Shown here: piece by piece, positions 19,752-27,829 of the stretch
Layout: each line of letters starts with the position of its first letter
Numbering within the stretch: position 1 is the first letter of the stretch
DNA from: Caldithrix abyssi
GTDB taxonomy: Bacteria > Calditrichota > Calditrichia > Calditrichales > Calditrichaceae
Assembly: GCA_011369465.1 (NCBI GenBank)
Contig: DRQG01000034.1
Location: 62,001-126,000, forward strand
Direction of reading: 5' to 3'
Length of the DNA: 64,000 bases
Program-made: the position numbers and the translations under genes
The notes under the pieces: generated by a model
The model's input: the letters and a program-made list of their open reading frames with translations, nothing else
Told to the model about the DNA's origin: nothing
Database searches by the model: none

Positions 19752-21008
19752 ATGCTTTTAAAACGAATCGCAATACTTCTGTTCATCGCTCAAACGGCTT
19801 TTGCCCAGTATCTGCTTATTCCGATGGATCTGAGCCAGAGCGACCACCTGAAGGCCTATGGCATCGCCTACTGGGTGCTCAAAAAAAATATCAATGTGGA
19901 ATGGCTGCTCAACTATCGTGGCGGGTCGTTTCTGTTTACGGACAGCGAGCTGTTCCGTAACGAGTGCCAGCTCAGAGGCGTGCGCTACGAGCCGGTTACC
20001 TCCGTGCAGGTAAACCGGATTTACGCCGAAATTGAGAACAACAATATGGAAAAGGTGCTTCTGGAAAAAGCGCCGACCATTGCCGTGTATTCCCCGCCCA
20101 ATTTTCAACCCTGGGACGACGCCGTAACTCTGGCACTTACTTATGCCGAAATTGAATACGACAATATCTACGACCGCGAAGTGCTTGGTGGCGCGTTGGA
20201 AAAATACGACTGGCTGCATCTGCATCACGAAGATTTTACGGGACAGTACGGCAAGTTCTGGGGGTCATTCCGCAACCAGCCCTGGTATATCAAGCAGCAG
20301 ATGGAAGCGGAAAAACTGGCTCGCGAATTGGGTTATAGCAAAGTAAGTAAAGAAAAAGGCGCCGTGACCCGGGAGATACGCACCTTTGTGGAAAAAGGCG
20401 GATTTTTGTTTGCCATGTGCTCGGCCACGGATGCGCTGGACATTGCTCTGGCCGCCGAAAATACGGATATTTGCGCTTCCGTGTTTGACGGCGATCCGGT
20501 TGATCCCAATTATCAGTCCAAACTCGATTTCAGTAAAACGCTGGCCTTTCAGAATTTCCATCTGATTACCGATCCTTCGGTGTACGAATTTTCCGATATC
20601 GACACGCCGCCCAGCAACCTGCCCCGGGTACGCGACCCGGAAACCGATTATTTTACCTTGTTTGAATTCTCGGCCAAATATGATCCCGTGCCAACGATGC
20701 TCACTCAAAACCATGTAAACGTGGTAAAGGGATTTATGGGACAAACCACCATGTTTCGCGAAGAGACCATCAAACCGTCGGTTATCATTATGGGAAAGAT
20801 TGAAGGAACCGACGAAGTTAAGTATATTCACGGTAACCGCGGCGACGGAACCTTTACGTTTTACGGCGGCCACGATCCCGAAGATTACACGCACCGGGTA
20901 GGCGACCCGCCCACGGAGCTGGAGTTGCATAAAAACTCACCCGGCTATCGTTTAATACTGAATAACATTCTGTTTCCGGCGGCGCGAAAGAAAAAACTTA
21001 AAACCTGA
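19752..21008 (+). CDS. Conserved exported protein of unknown function
   Basis: The 418-residue protein has an N-terminal signal peptide (about 1-18, ending TAFAQ) and a single conserved body beginning LLIPMDLSQSDHLKAYG. I recall relatives in Bacteroidota and Calditrichota carrying the automatic label asparagine synthetase B. That label is not supported here: there is no N-terminal nucleophile Cys and no ATP-pyrophosphatase SGGxDS loop. Motifs such as DWLHLHHEDFTGQYGKF, GGFLFAMCSATD and YGGHDPEDYTH suggest a glutamine-amidotransferase-like or DUF4159-like fold acting in the periplasm (inference). It sits between the TPR protein and YjbQ in the same direction and may be a partner of the TPR scaffold. 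Confidence 0.75.
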   Translation: MLLKRIAILLFIAQTAFAQYLLIPMDLSQSDHLKAYGIAYWVLKKNINVEWLLNYRGGSFLFTDSELFRNECQLRGVRYEPVTSVQVNRIYAEIENNNMEKVLLEKAPTIAVYSPPNFQPWDDAVTLALTYAEIEYDNIYDREVLGGALEKYDWLHLHHEDFTGQYGKFWGSFRNQPWYIKQQMEAEKLARELGYSKVSKEKGAVTREIRTFVEKGGFLFAMCSATDALDIALAAENTDICASVFDGDPVDPNYQSKLDFSKTLAFQNFHLITDPSVYEFSDIDTPPSNLPRVRDPETDYFTLFEFSAKYDPVPTMLTQNHVNVVKGFMGQTTMFREETIKPSVIIMGKIEGTDEVKYIHGNRGDGTFTFYGGHDPEDYTHRVGDPPTELELHKNSPGYRLILNNILFPAARKKKLKT

Positions 21009-21018
21009 GAGGATGCTT

Positions 21019-21420
21019 GTGATCAAATTTACCGTAAAAACCAGCAACCGTACGGAAATGATCAATATTACATCGCAGGTGCAGGAATTGCTGCGGGATT
21101 GCCAGTTTACGCACGGCGTTGTTACCGTCTTTGTACCCCATACCACAGCGGCCGTAACCATCAATGAAAACGCAGACCCCGATGTACGCCGCGATATGTT
21201 GATGGAAATAAATAAAATTGTTCCTTTCGAAGACGGCTATCATCATTATGAAGGAAACTCCGCCGCCCACATCAAAGCTTCGCTGATGGGTAATTCGGAA
21301 CAAATCATCGTTCATAACGGGCAGCTTCAACTGGGAACCTGGCAGGGAATCTATTTTTGTGAATTTGACGGTCCGCGCACACGTAAAGTGTGGGTTCAAT
21401 GCCTGGGCGTAATCAAATAA
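21019..21420 (+). CDS. YjbQ / UPF0047 family protein
   Basis: The protein of about 133 residues is a compact single-domain member of the YjbQ (UPF0047) family: HGVVTVFVPHTTAAVTINEN, the DxRRDM segment, HHYEGNSAAHIKASLMG and the C-terminal LGTWQGIYFCEFDGPR motif are all present. Some members rescue thiamine-phosphate synthase mutants, but the normal reaction is unsettled. I favour the GTG at 21019, because GAGAGG (21007-21012) is spaced correctly for it; the ATG at 21013 directly abuts that site. It starts 10 bases after the previous stop, so the two genes are probably one transcript. Confidence 0.9.
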   Translation: MIKFTVKTSNRTEMINITSQVQELLRDCQFTHGVVTVFVPHTTAAVTINENADPDVRRDMLMEINKIVPFEDGYHHYEGNSAAHIKASLMGNSEQIIVHNGQLQLGTWQGIYFCEFDGPRTRKVWVQCLGVIK

Positions 21421-21484
21421 TAGTTGCTCAAAATCTATGTTTAACTTATATTTAGAGACTTATAATCATTAAACGGGGCATAGA

Positions 21485-22831
21485 ATGGAAGAAGAGATTC
21501 TTGATCTTTTTATAAAACGCATCGAGCAAAAAGTTATTACCGATGAAAAAATGACGGTCATCCCTCTGGCCTACCTGATGACGCTGGATATTCCGGATTC
21601 CATCAAACATTTTTTTGACCAGGAAGTGGAACTGTGGTTGAGGGAAGAAGAAGAGAAATTTACCAGTAACGAACGTTTTGATTACGACATGCCCGAAGTG
21701 CGCATGCTCATCGATCAAATTTTTGACCGTCTCAAACAGAACGCCACTTTCAGCCGGTCAAAATTTCACCAGTTGCTGGAACGGGCGGTTAAACTGGAAA
21801 TGAATTATCTCATCGAGCCGCACCGGACGCTTACCCAGTTTTTGTTTAAAGACAGCAACCACATTTCCACCATGGAAGTGTACGACACCTTAAAATATTT
21901 CTTCCGATATGAATATTACAAAAACGCCATTTCGGATTATTTTAACCTGAAATATCTGCGGGAAATTTCGCAGGATCAGTTTGTTGATTTGATTAATCAA
22001 ATTGATGAAAAGGCCTTTGCCGAAAACCGCCTGGAGACGACGCTAAAAACCGTTAAAACCATTATGGATTTTCTGAGTGAGGTGCTGGAGAAAGAAGTCA
22101 ACACCCTCAAAGTAAGTATGCTTTATGCCGCTTTTAGAGATCGAAATCTGGATGAATACACTCAGCTCATCAAACGGGTTATGGATGAGACCGATAAAAA
22201 AGAACTGAGTTTTGAGGAAATCGAAAAAATGCTACGCGACGGCATTATTCCCGGCATTGAAGAAACAGTAAAAGAACCCACACAGATTATCGGTTTTGAT
22301 AAAATCGAAAATATTGAGGAAAGCAAGCCCGAAGTGGCCCTGGATGATATTGAACTGACGGAAAGCGCCATTGCCGAAGAAGAAGTGGAAGAAGCGGAAG
22401 AGGAATTCGAAGAAGAATTTGAGGAGGAAGCAGAGGAAGAGGTTGAAATTCCCGTGGAGGAAGAAGCACCCGAAGAAGAAGAAGTCCATGTTTCTGCTAA
22501 AGTGGCGGACGATCTGGCGGATCATGTGGCCCGGCAGATTTCCTCCGATTCGCCTCTTCAGGATTTGCATGAAATGATTAAAGGTCGTGTGCGGCGTAAG
22601 GCTATAAAAAAACTGTTTAAGAAAAACGAAGCGGAGTTCGTTGCCTTTATCGATAGTCTGAACAAGTTGGGCACCTGGAAAGAAGCCTCACGGGTAATTG
22701 ACGATGAATTTTACGAACGGGGTATCAACCCGTATTCCAAAGAAGCTATTGCACTAAGCGATATAATTTACCTGCGTTTCTTTCCCAAAGACAAATATGT
22801 GGGCGTGGATGAGGGCATCGATAAATTTTAA
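21485..22831 (+). CDS. Acidic protein of unknown function with Glu-rich linker
   Basis: I do not recognise this 448-residue protein. It is helical and charged, without signal peptide or membrane segments, so cytoplasmic. Residues 1-270 form one helical domain; residues about 285-345 are a low-complexity stretch built almost only of Glu, Val, Ala and Pro; residues about 345-448 form a second domain with VRRKAIKKLFKKNEAEFVAFIDSL. The C-terminal helical segment suggests a partner-binding or DNA-proximal role, but nothing in it is diagnostic. It ends the lepA-to-here run and is followed by a strong terminator. Base composition matches its neighbours, so no sign of transfer. Confidence 0.8.
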   Translation: MEEEILDLFIKRIEQKVITDEKMTVIPLAYLMTLDIPDSIKHFFDQEVELWLREEEEKFTSNERFDYDMPEVRMLIDQIFDRLKQNATFSRSKFHQLLERAVKLEMNYLIEPHRTLTQFLFKDSNHISTMEVYDTLKYFFRYEYYKNAISDYFNLKYLREISQDQFVDLINQIDEKAFAENRLETTLKTVKTIMDFLSEVLEKEVNTLKVSMLYAAFRDRNLDEYTQLIKRVMDETDKKELSFEEIEKMLRDGIIPGIEETVKEPTQIIGFDKIENIEESKPEVALDDIELTESAIAEEEVEEAEEEFEEEFEEEAEEEVEIPVEEEAPEEEEVHVSAKVADDLADHVARQISSDSPLQDLHEMIKGRVRRKAIKKLFKKNEAEFVAFIDSLNKLGTWKEASRVIDDEFYERGINPYSKEAIALSDIIYLRFFPKDKYVGVDEGIDKF

Positions 22832-22874
22832 AATGAATGCAACGGAATTTGTTTTAAGACTGGCGTAACAAAAT

Positions 22875-22908
22875 AAAAAGGAGAGATGGAGTCTGTCTCT
22901 CCTTTTTT
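22875..22908 (+). terminator. Rho-independent terminator
   Basis: A perfect 12-base stem AAAAAGGAGAGA / TCTCTCCTTTTT (22875-22886 and 22896-22907) with a 9-base loop ends in a run of six T residues (22903-22908). It closes the plus-strand run that ends with the acidic protein and isolates the DUF2520 gene that follows. Confidence 0.9.
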
Positions 22909-22951
22909 ATTTTAATGCGGAAGTCTTCACTAAAAACTCTATGATCATATT

Positions 22952-23821
22952 ATGAAAGCCGGAAAGAAAAACATTCTCATCATCGGTCCGGGCAAGGTGG
23001 GCACATCACTCTTTCGGGCTTTGCAGGAAAACGGAACTTACCACATATATTTAGCCGGTAAGCACTCTTTATCCTCGCCGCTATCGACACATATCAAAGC
23101 GGAAGACTATATCGATCTGTCCGGCGAAACCACGCACCTGCAAGCCGATTTGCTCATTCTCGCCGTACCCGATAACCGCATTACCGAAGCGGCGCAAAAT
23201 GCATTAAAATTCAGTCATTCGGAAACAATTGCCGTTCACACATCCGGAGCGTTTGATTCTTCCCGCCTGGAAGAATTTAAGAAACAAGATCTGCCTGTCG
23301 CAGCCTGGCATCCACTGCAAACGTTTACTCAGTCATTCTTGCCAAAACAGCACTGGCAAGGCATTACAACAACATTCGAAGGTTCCTCGAAAGCGCTCCC
23401 GGCTATAAAGAAGTTGTGCGTTCATTTGGGTTGTGAGGTGCTGCCGCTGAGCAAAGAGCAAAAAGCCGCTTTGCATCTGGCCGCTGTGATTACGGCCAAT
23501 TTCATTCCCGCTTTATTTTCGGCAGGCAGCGCTCTTTTACAAAAACAGGGCATCACCTGGGAACAGGCCCAAAAACTGCTGATTCCCTTGATGCGCCAAT
23601 CATTAAACAATATCGCCGGGAATCCTCCGGGCAGCGCTTTGTCCGGTCCGTTGCAACGCGGTGATTTGGAAACATTGCAAAAACATCTTGCCTTTTTGAA
23701 AGAAAACGAGCCTCCGCAACTGGCAGAGCTGTATCGATTAATGTCGCTCCTGCTGGCGGAAGAAGATAAGTTTGACGTTAAAAACAGAGAACGGACAAGG
23801 GAATGGCTGAGCAACGCATAA
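22952..23821 (+). CDS. Rossmann-fold and DUF2520 domain protein
   Basis: The 289-residue protein has an N-terminal NAD(P)-binding Rossmann domain (glycine motif GPGKVG at 12-17, then LLILAVPDNRI) and a helical C-terminal DUF2520 domain (about 150-275). The layout is that of pyrroline-5-carboxylate-reductase-like or F420-type reductases, but the substrate is unknown; relatives are usually annotated only as DUF2520 proteins. WHPLQTF (about 119-125) is the conserved motif between the two domains. The 3' end overlaps the PHP phosphatase gene by 19 bases, so the two are translated together. Confidence 0.85.
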   Translation: MKAGKKNILIIGPGKVGTSLFRALQENGTYHIYLAGKHSLSSPLSTHIKAEDYIDLSGETTHLQADLLILAVPDNRITEAAQNALKFSHSETIAVHTSGAFDSSRLEEFKKQDLPVAAWHPLQTFTQSFLPKQHWQGITTTFEGSSKALPAIKKLCVHLGCEVLPLSKEQKAALHLAAVITANFIPALFSAGSALLQKQGITWEQAQKLLIPLMRQSLNNIAGNPPGSALSGPLQRGDLETLQKHLAFLKENEPPQLAELYRLMSLLLAEEDKFDVKNRERTREWLSNA

Positions 23822-24579
23822 CAAGGGATTATCATATACATACCAAATTATGCAAACACGCTAAGGGTGAGATGTTCGAATACGTGGAAACCGCTATAGA
23901 AAAGGGCTTAACGGAAATCGCCTTTACCGATCACATTCCTTTGCCGGATGGGTTTGACGCCGCGCACCGAATGGCGGAAAGCGATCTTGAAAAATATGTA
24001 AAATCCATCGAGGATTTACGCCGGCAGTATCCGCAAATTAAAATACGTTGCGGTATCGAAGCCGATTTTTACGATGGTTTCGAAGACTATCTGCAGAAAA
24101 CCTTCGCCCGTTATGCGTTTGAGATCATTATTATGTCCGTCCATTATGTAAAGGGCTGGCCGAAAAACAACTGGGCCTTCAGTTTTTATTTTCCCGACTG
24201 CTCTTTAACGGCTGTGTACTCGGATTATTTACAGGCGGTGCGGCGCGGCGTGGAAACCGGTCTGTTCAATGTACTTGGCCATTTGGACCTGATCAAGCGT
24301 CCCGAACAGTCCCTGCTGGAACAAAACCGATCCGAAGTGGAAGAAATACTGGAAAGCTGCGCCCGGTTCAATATGGCGGTGGAATTAAACACTTCCGGAT
24401 TGCGGAAGGAGATCGGACAGGTGTACCCCGATTTATCCTTTATGCCCTTAGTTAAAGAAGCCGGTTTGCCGATCTGCTTCGGTTCCGATGCACATGAACC
24501 CTGGCAGGTGGGGTATCGATTTGAAGATACCGACAATGCTTTAAAAGCGTTTCCAAATTTAACAATCAAAACTTTTTAA
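23803..24579 (+). CDS. PHP-domain phosphatase, histidinol-phosphatase (HisJ/HisK) type
   Basis: The 258-residue protein is a PHP-superfamily metallophosphoesterase: HxH at His11/His13 in DYHIHTKLC, FTDHIPLP, the metal-binding GIEADFY, MSVHYVKGW, LGHLDLI and the C-terminal GSDAHEP. It has the size of histidinol-phosphatase HisJ/HisK. Histidinol-phosphate is the expected substrate by family, but no other his gene is in the window, so a different sugar or amino-acid phosphate cannot be excluded. The gene overlaps its upstream neighbour by 19 bases. Confidence 0.85.
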   Translation: MAEQRITRDYHIHTKLCKHAKGEMFEYVETAIEKGLTEIAFTDHIPLPDGFDAAHRMAESDLEKYVKSIEDLRRQYPQIKIRCGIEADFYDGFEDYLQKTFARYAFEIIIMSVHYVKGWPKNNWAFSFYFPDCSLTAVYSDYLQAVRRGVETGLFNVLGHLDLIKRPEQSLLEQNRSEVEEILESCARFNMAVELNTSGLRKEIGQVYPDLSFMPLVKEAGLPICFGSDAHEPWQVGYRFEDTDNALKAFPNLTIKTF

Positions 24580-24632
24580 TTTGAATGTGTGAAAGCTATA
24601 TTCATTTCTTTTTTACAAATTGAGAGGAGACA

Positions 24633-25037
24633 ATGAACCGAATAAACAGTAACATCCCCGAAATACTGAAATCGTACCGTCGTGTGGCGGTGGTTGGTAT
24701 TTCCGATAAACCCCACCGGCCCAGCCATTATGTATCGGAATATCTCCTGCAGGCCGGTTTTACGATCTATCCCGTCAATCCGCGGTATGAGGAAGTGCTC
24801 GGTTTAAAATGCTATCCCAATTTGCAGGCTATTCCAGAGCCTGTAGAGATTGTGGATATATTTCGCCGGCCGGACACGGTGATGCCGGTGGTGGAAGAGG
24901 CCATACAAATCGGCGCTAAAGTGGTATGGATGCAGCAGGGCGTGGTCAACCACGAAGCGGCCCGGAAGGCTCTGGATGCCGGCTTAATGGTGGTGATGGA
25001 TCGTTGTTTGAAGGTGGAACACGCGTTGCATTTTTAA
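24633..25037 (+). CDS. CoA-binding domain protein (YccU family)
   Basis: The 134-residue protein is a stand-alone CoA-binding Rossmann domain: VAVVGISDKPHRPSHYV, YPVNPRYEEVLG, VDIFRRPDTV and KVVWMQQGVVN are characteristic of YccU-type proteins. Substrate and partner are unknown; members bind CoA or similar nucleotides. A good ribosome site (GAGAGGAGA) precedes the ATG. Its stop codon overlaps that of the opposing HD gene by 4 bases. Confidence 0.9.
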   Translation: MNRINSNIPEILKSYRRVAVVGISDKPHRPSHYVSEYLLQAGFTIYPVNPRYEEVLGLKCYPNLQAIPEPVEIVDIFRRPDTVMPVVEEAIQIGAKVVWMQQGVVNHEAARKALDAGLMVVMDRCLKVEHALHF

Positions 25038-25585
25038 GGATTTAAACCGAGTTTATCCGCTGCGCCGCTCATGGCTTTGATAACAAATTCCACATGTTCG
25101 GCGAAATCCACGCCCAGTTCTTCGGCGCCTCTGCGAATTTCTTCGCGGTTCACTTTGGCGGCAAAACTTTTATCTTTCATTTTCTTCTTAACGGATTTTA
25201 CTTTAACGTCGCTGAGCGCTTTGGTGGGTCGTACCAGGGTAACGGCGGTTATGAAGCCGCTCAATTCATCAACGGCATAAAGTACTTTGGCCATCAACGT
25301 CTCACGGGGTACGCCTGAAAAATCGGCATGACCTAAAATAGCGGTACGGATTTCTTCCGAGACCCCTTTTTCTTTTAAAATTTCGGAACCTTTCATGGGA
25401 TGTTCATCCGGGAACATTTCGTAATCGAAATCATGCAAAAGGCCGACTGCACCCCACAGTTCCTCATCCTCGCCGTATTTTTGAGCATAGGCCCGCATGG
25501 CGGCTTCCACTGCGTAGGCGTGTTTAAGCAAGCTTTCGCTTTTTGTAAATTCGGTTAAGATAGCATGGGCTTCTTCTCGCGTCAT
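25034..25585 (-). CDS. HD-domain hydrolase
   Basis: The protein of 183 residues starts at the ATG at 25585, which has AAGGAGGAGAG just upstream; a longer reading with 13 extra residues would overlap the SDR gene end and has no site. The HD pair lies in LLHDFDYEMFPDEHP, followed by HPMKG and HADFSGVPRET, a pattern seen in metal-dependent HD phosphohydrolases of the single-domain kind (often called HDIG or YqeK-like). The Lys-rich C-terminal part and the cytoplasmic character are normal. It starts 13 bases after the SDR stop codon and probably shares its transcript. Confidence 0.85.
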   Translation of the reverse strand: MTREEAHAILTEFTKSESLLKHAYAVEAAMRAYAQKYGEDEELWGAVGLLHDFDYEMFPDEHPMKGSEILKEKGVSEEIRTAILGHADFSGVPRETLMAKVLYAVDELSGFITAVTLVRPTKALSDVKVKSVKKKMKDKSFAAKVNREEIRRGAEELGVDFAEHVEFVIKAMSGAADKLGLNP

Positions 25586-25598
25586 GGTTCTCTCCTCC

Positions 25599-26354
25599 TT
25601 ATCCGCATAAAACACTACCTGCATTTACATTTAATATTTCTCCCGTAATGGCTCTGGCCATAGGAGAGGAAAGAAATATAATCGGCGCGGCAATATCTTC
25701 CGCTTCGGGTATAAAACCCAGCGGCATCAGCGCAGCGATGTTGTCTTCTTCGGTTTCCAGAGTTTTAGCCGACATATCGGTACGCACCCAGCCCGGCGCC
25801 ACGCAATTAACCCGGATACCGTCCGGACCGAGTTCGGCAGCCAGGGATTTCGTAAAGCTGATAATACCGCCCTTTGTAGCGGCATAATGTGAATGAAACG
25901 CTTCGCCGCGCTGACCCGCAGTTGATGAAATGTTGACAATAATACCGGATATATTTTGTTCTTTCCAGTGTTTTACGATAACATGACAAAAATAATAAAC
26001 ACTGTCCAGATTGGTTTGCATGGTTTTGCGCCAGGCGTCAACCGGCATCTCTTCAATTTTTCCATATTCCCAGATACCTGCGTTATTAACCAGAATATCC
26101 ACCTGCCCGAACTGATCGATTACTTTTTTGGTGAATTGCAGTACTTCCTGATAGTCGCTCACATCGCATTCGGAAAAAAAGAGTTTGCCTTCGTATCGTT
26201 CGCACTGCTCGCTTAACTCTCTGGCCGCCCGATAGTTTTTATTATAGTTATAGGCCACGTTTGCGCCCAGCTGCATAAACATCTTTACGGTAGCTGCTCC
26301 AATGCCGCGGCTGCCTCCGGTTACAATCACATTTTTTCCTTTAAAATCTAACAT
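25599..26354 (-). CDS. Short-chain dehydrogenase/reductase (FabG-like)
   Basis: The 251-residue protein is a classical SDR: cofactor motif TGGSRGIG (12-19), DVSDYQE, NNAG (about 90-93), catalytic Ser in VNISSTAG, catalytic Tyr-Lys in HYAATKGG, and the SDR C-terminal motif GEILNVNAG. It resembles 3-oxoacyl-ACP reductase, but the substrate is not given by sequence. A strong ribosome site AAAAGGAGA lies 8 bases before the ATG. The gene is divergent from the FKBP gene; the 180-bp gap between them holds both promoters, including a TATAAT at 26475-26480 facing the FKBP gene. Confidence 0.88.
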   Translation of the reverse strand: MLDFKGKNVIVTGGSRGIGAATVKMFMQLGANVAYNYNKNYRAARELSEQCERYEGKLFFSECDVSDYQEVLQFTKKVIDQFGQVDILVNNAGIWEYGKIEEMPVDAWRKTMQTNLDSVYYFCHVIVKHWKEQNISGIIVNISSTAGQRGEAFHSHYAATKGGIISFTKSLAAELGPDGIRVNCVAPGWVRTDMSAKTLETEEDNIAALMPLGFIPEAEDIAAPIIFLSSPMARAITGEILNVNAGSVLCG

Positions 26355-26534
26355 TCAATCAATCTCCTTTTATAAGTTGCAGCCTTTTAAACGCTTTTTT
26401 CTTATTTTTATTTTTGAACATTGCTTAATAAGAAAAAAATCGTTAGAATGCCAATATTTTTTGAAATTTACGGATATAATTTTTTTGTACCCCCGTAAAA
26501 TTAATTGTAGTTCAATTCTTATAAGGAGCCACTT

Positions 26535-27008
26535 ATGCAAAAGCTTTTGTTGATCATTATCATCACTATATCCTTTTTAGCCTGTCAAAAAGAAGAAAAA
26601 GCACAAAATCAGCAGGCACCCCAAAAAGAATCCGCCCGTTTGCAGGAAATCACCATTCCACAAGATGTGATTACCAACGAATCGGGTTTGCAATATATCG
26701 TCGTTGAAGAGGGTAACGGCGCTCAGGCGGAAAAAGGTCAGGAAGTCTCCGTACATTACGCGGGTTTTTTGATGAGCGGAAAAAAATTTGACAGTTCCTA
26801 CGACCGTAACGAGCCGATTGTCTTTCACGTGGGTATGGGTGAAATGATTCCCGGATTTGACGAAGGCGTAGCTGCCATGAAGTTGGGTGAAAAGCGCCGT
26901 TTATTTATTCCCGCCGGTTTGGCTTACGGTGAAGCCGGAATACCCGGTGTTATACCGCCGAATGCCACCCTGGTGTTTGACGTAGAACTGGTATCTATTA
27001 AGGAATAA
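26535..27008 (+). CDS. FKBP-type peptidyl-prolyl isomerase lipoprotein
   Basis: The 157-residue protein has a lipoprotein signal with acceptor Cys17 (SFLAC), a short Gln/Glu/Lys-rich linker and one FKBP domain (about 48-157) with the expected KKFDSSYDRNEP, FHVGMGEMIPGFDEGVAAMKLGEKRRL and PAGLAYGEAGIPGVIPPNATLVFDVEL motifs. It catalyses cis-trans isomerisation at Xaa-Pro bonds; as a lipoprotein it would help fold envelope or exported proteins in the periplasm. The ribosome site ATAAGGAG sits 7 bases before the ATG. The J-domain/receiver gene follows 58 bases later. Confidence 0.95.
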   Translation: MQKLLLIIIITISFLACQKEEKAQNQQAPQKESARLQEITIPQDVITNESGLQYIVVEEGNGAQAEKGQEVSVHYAGFLMSGKKFDSSYDRNEPIVFHVGMGEMIPGFDEGVAAMKLGEKRRLFIPAGLAYGEAGIPGVIPPNATLVFDVELVSIKE

Positions 27009-27066
27009 GCTTTAGATTATTTCGGTTTGGCCGATAAAATGGCAAGGTAATTCAGGAGATTGAGCT

Positions 27067-27747
27067 TTGAAAATCGGCGAAACTTTAGAGAAGGAACTCA
27101 TTCATTTAGGCCTTCTGGATAAAACACGGGAAATTTATCTGGAATTGGGACTGGATGCAGCCATATCCTATATCAAATCCAGTTACCATCTCTTGAGTAA
27201 AGTATATCATCCCGATGTAAACCCCAGAAATGCACACAAAGCCAAACAAGTGCAGCAGCGGCTTAATCATGTAAGCCAGCTTATGAAGCAAGTGCGGGAA
27301 TCCGAATTTGAGCAGATTCTGCGTAAAGGTCTGCCCAAAAAACAACATAAAAAAACCCGTATTCTCATTGTGGAGGACGAGTTCGGTTTGCAGGAAACCC
27401 TCCGGGACGTCTTTTTAATGGAAGGTTATGATGTTCGCGTTGCCGTTGACGGTGACGAGGGATTGCAGGTTTTTCAAAAATTCAATCCGGATTTGATTTT
27501 TACCGACGTAGTGATGCCCAAATTAAATGGTCTGGATATGATCAAAGAAATCCGTAAAACGGATCCGACCATAAAGGTTATTTACGTAAGCGGTTTTTGG
27601 GGCATCAAGCGTTTAAAACGCCAATTGGACGAAGAAATGCTGCGCTATCAGTACAGATACCTGACCAAACCTTTTAAAATAAGCGCAATGCTGGAGATGG
27701 TGGCGGACTATCTGGACGACCGGATGGGAATAGACATTACCGTTTAA
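27067..27747 (+). CDS. J-domain-like / receiver fusion protein
   Basis: The start is the TTG at 27067, preceded by AGGAG at 27054-27058. The 226-residue protein joins an N-terminal J-domain-like segment (about residues 25-80), with the diagnostic HPD tripeptide at His48-Pro49-Asp50 in YHLLSKVYHPDVNP, to a CheY-type receiver (about 97-220) with Glu103-Asp104, phospho-acceptor Asp147 in DLIFTDVVMPKLNG and the KPF motif. J domains stimulate Hsp70 ATPase. A receiver attached to one would let a two-component signal govern chaperone recruitment (inference). Only helices II and III with the HPD loop are obvious; helices I and IV are weak. The neighbouring FKBP lipoprotein is also a folding factor, a consistent context. 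Confidence 0.85.
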   Translation: MKIGETLEKELIHLGLLDKTREIYLELGLDAAISYIKSSYHLLSKVYHPDVNPRNAHKAKQVQQRLNHVSQLMKQVRESEFEQILRKGLPKKQHKKTRILIVEDEFGLQETLRDVFLMEGYDVRVAVDGDEGLQVFQKFNPDLIFTDVVMPKLNGLDMIKEIRKTDPTIKVIYVSGFWGIKRLKRQLDEEMLRYQYRYLTKPFKISAMLEMVADYLDDRMGIDITV

Positions 27748-27756
27748 ATATCACAT

Positions 27757-27791
27757 AAAAAAGATGGGCCGTCTTGTTCGGACAGCCCATC
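27757..27791 (-). terminator. Rho-independent terminator for the M16 protease gene
   Basis: On the minus strand the stem GATGGGC/GCCCATC (27763-27769 with 27785-27791), extended inward past one mismatch by GTC/GAC, is followed by a run of six U residues encoded by 27757-27762. It lies 39 bases past the M16 stop codon. On the plus strand there is no T-run after it, so it serves mainly the minus transcript. Confidence 0.75.
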
Positions 27792-27829
27792 ACCCTATTA
27801 CCGCCGCTCTACCGAAAAATTTTCCTCTT

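Noticed and set aside
19752-21008. Asparagine synthetase B annotation
   Set aside because: The nucleophile Cys and the ATP-pyrophosphatase loop are missing and the protein has a signal peptide; the label appears to be a database artefact.
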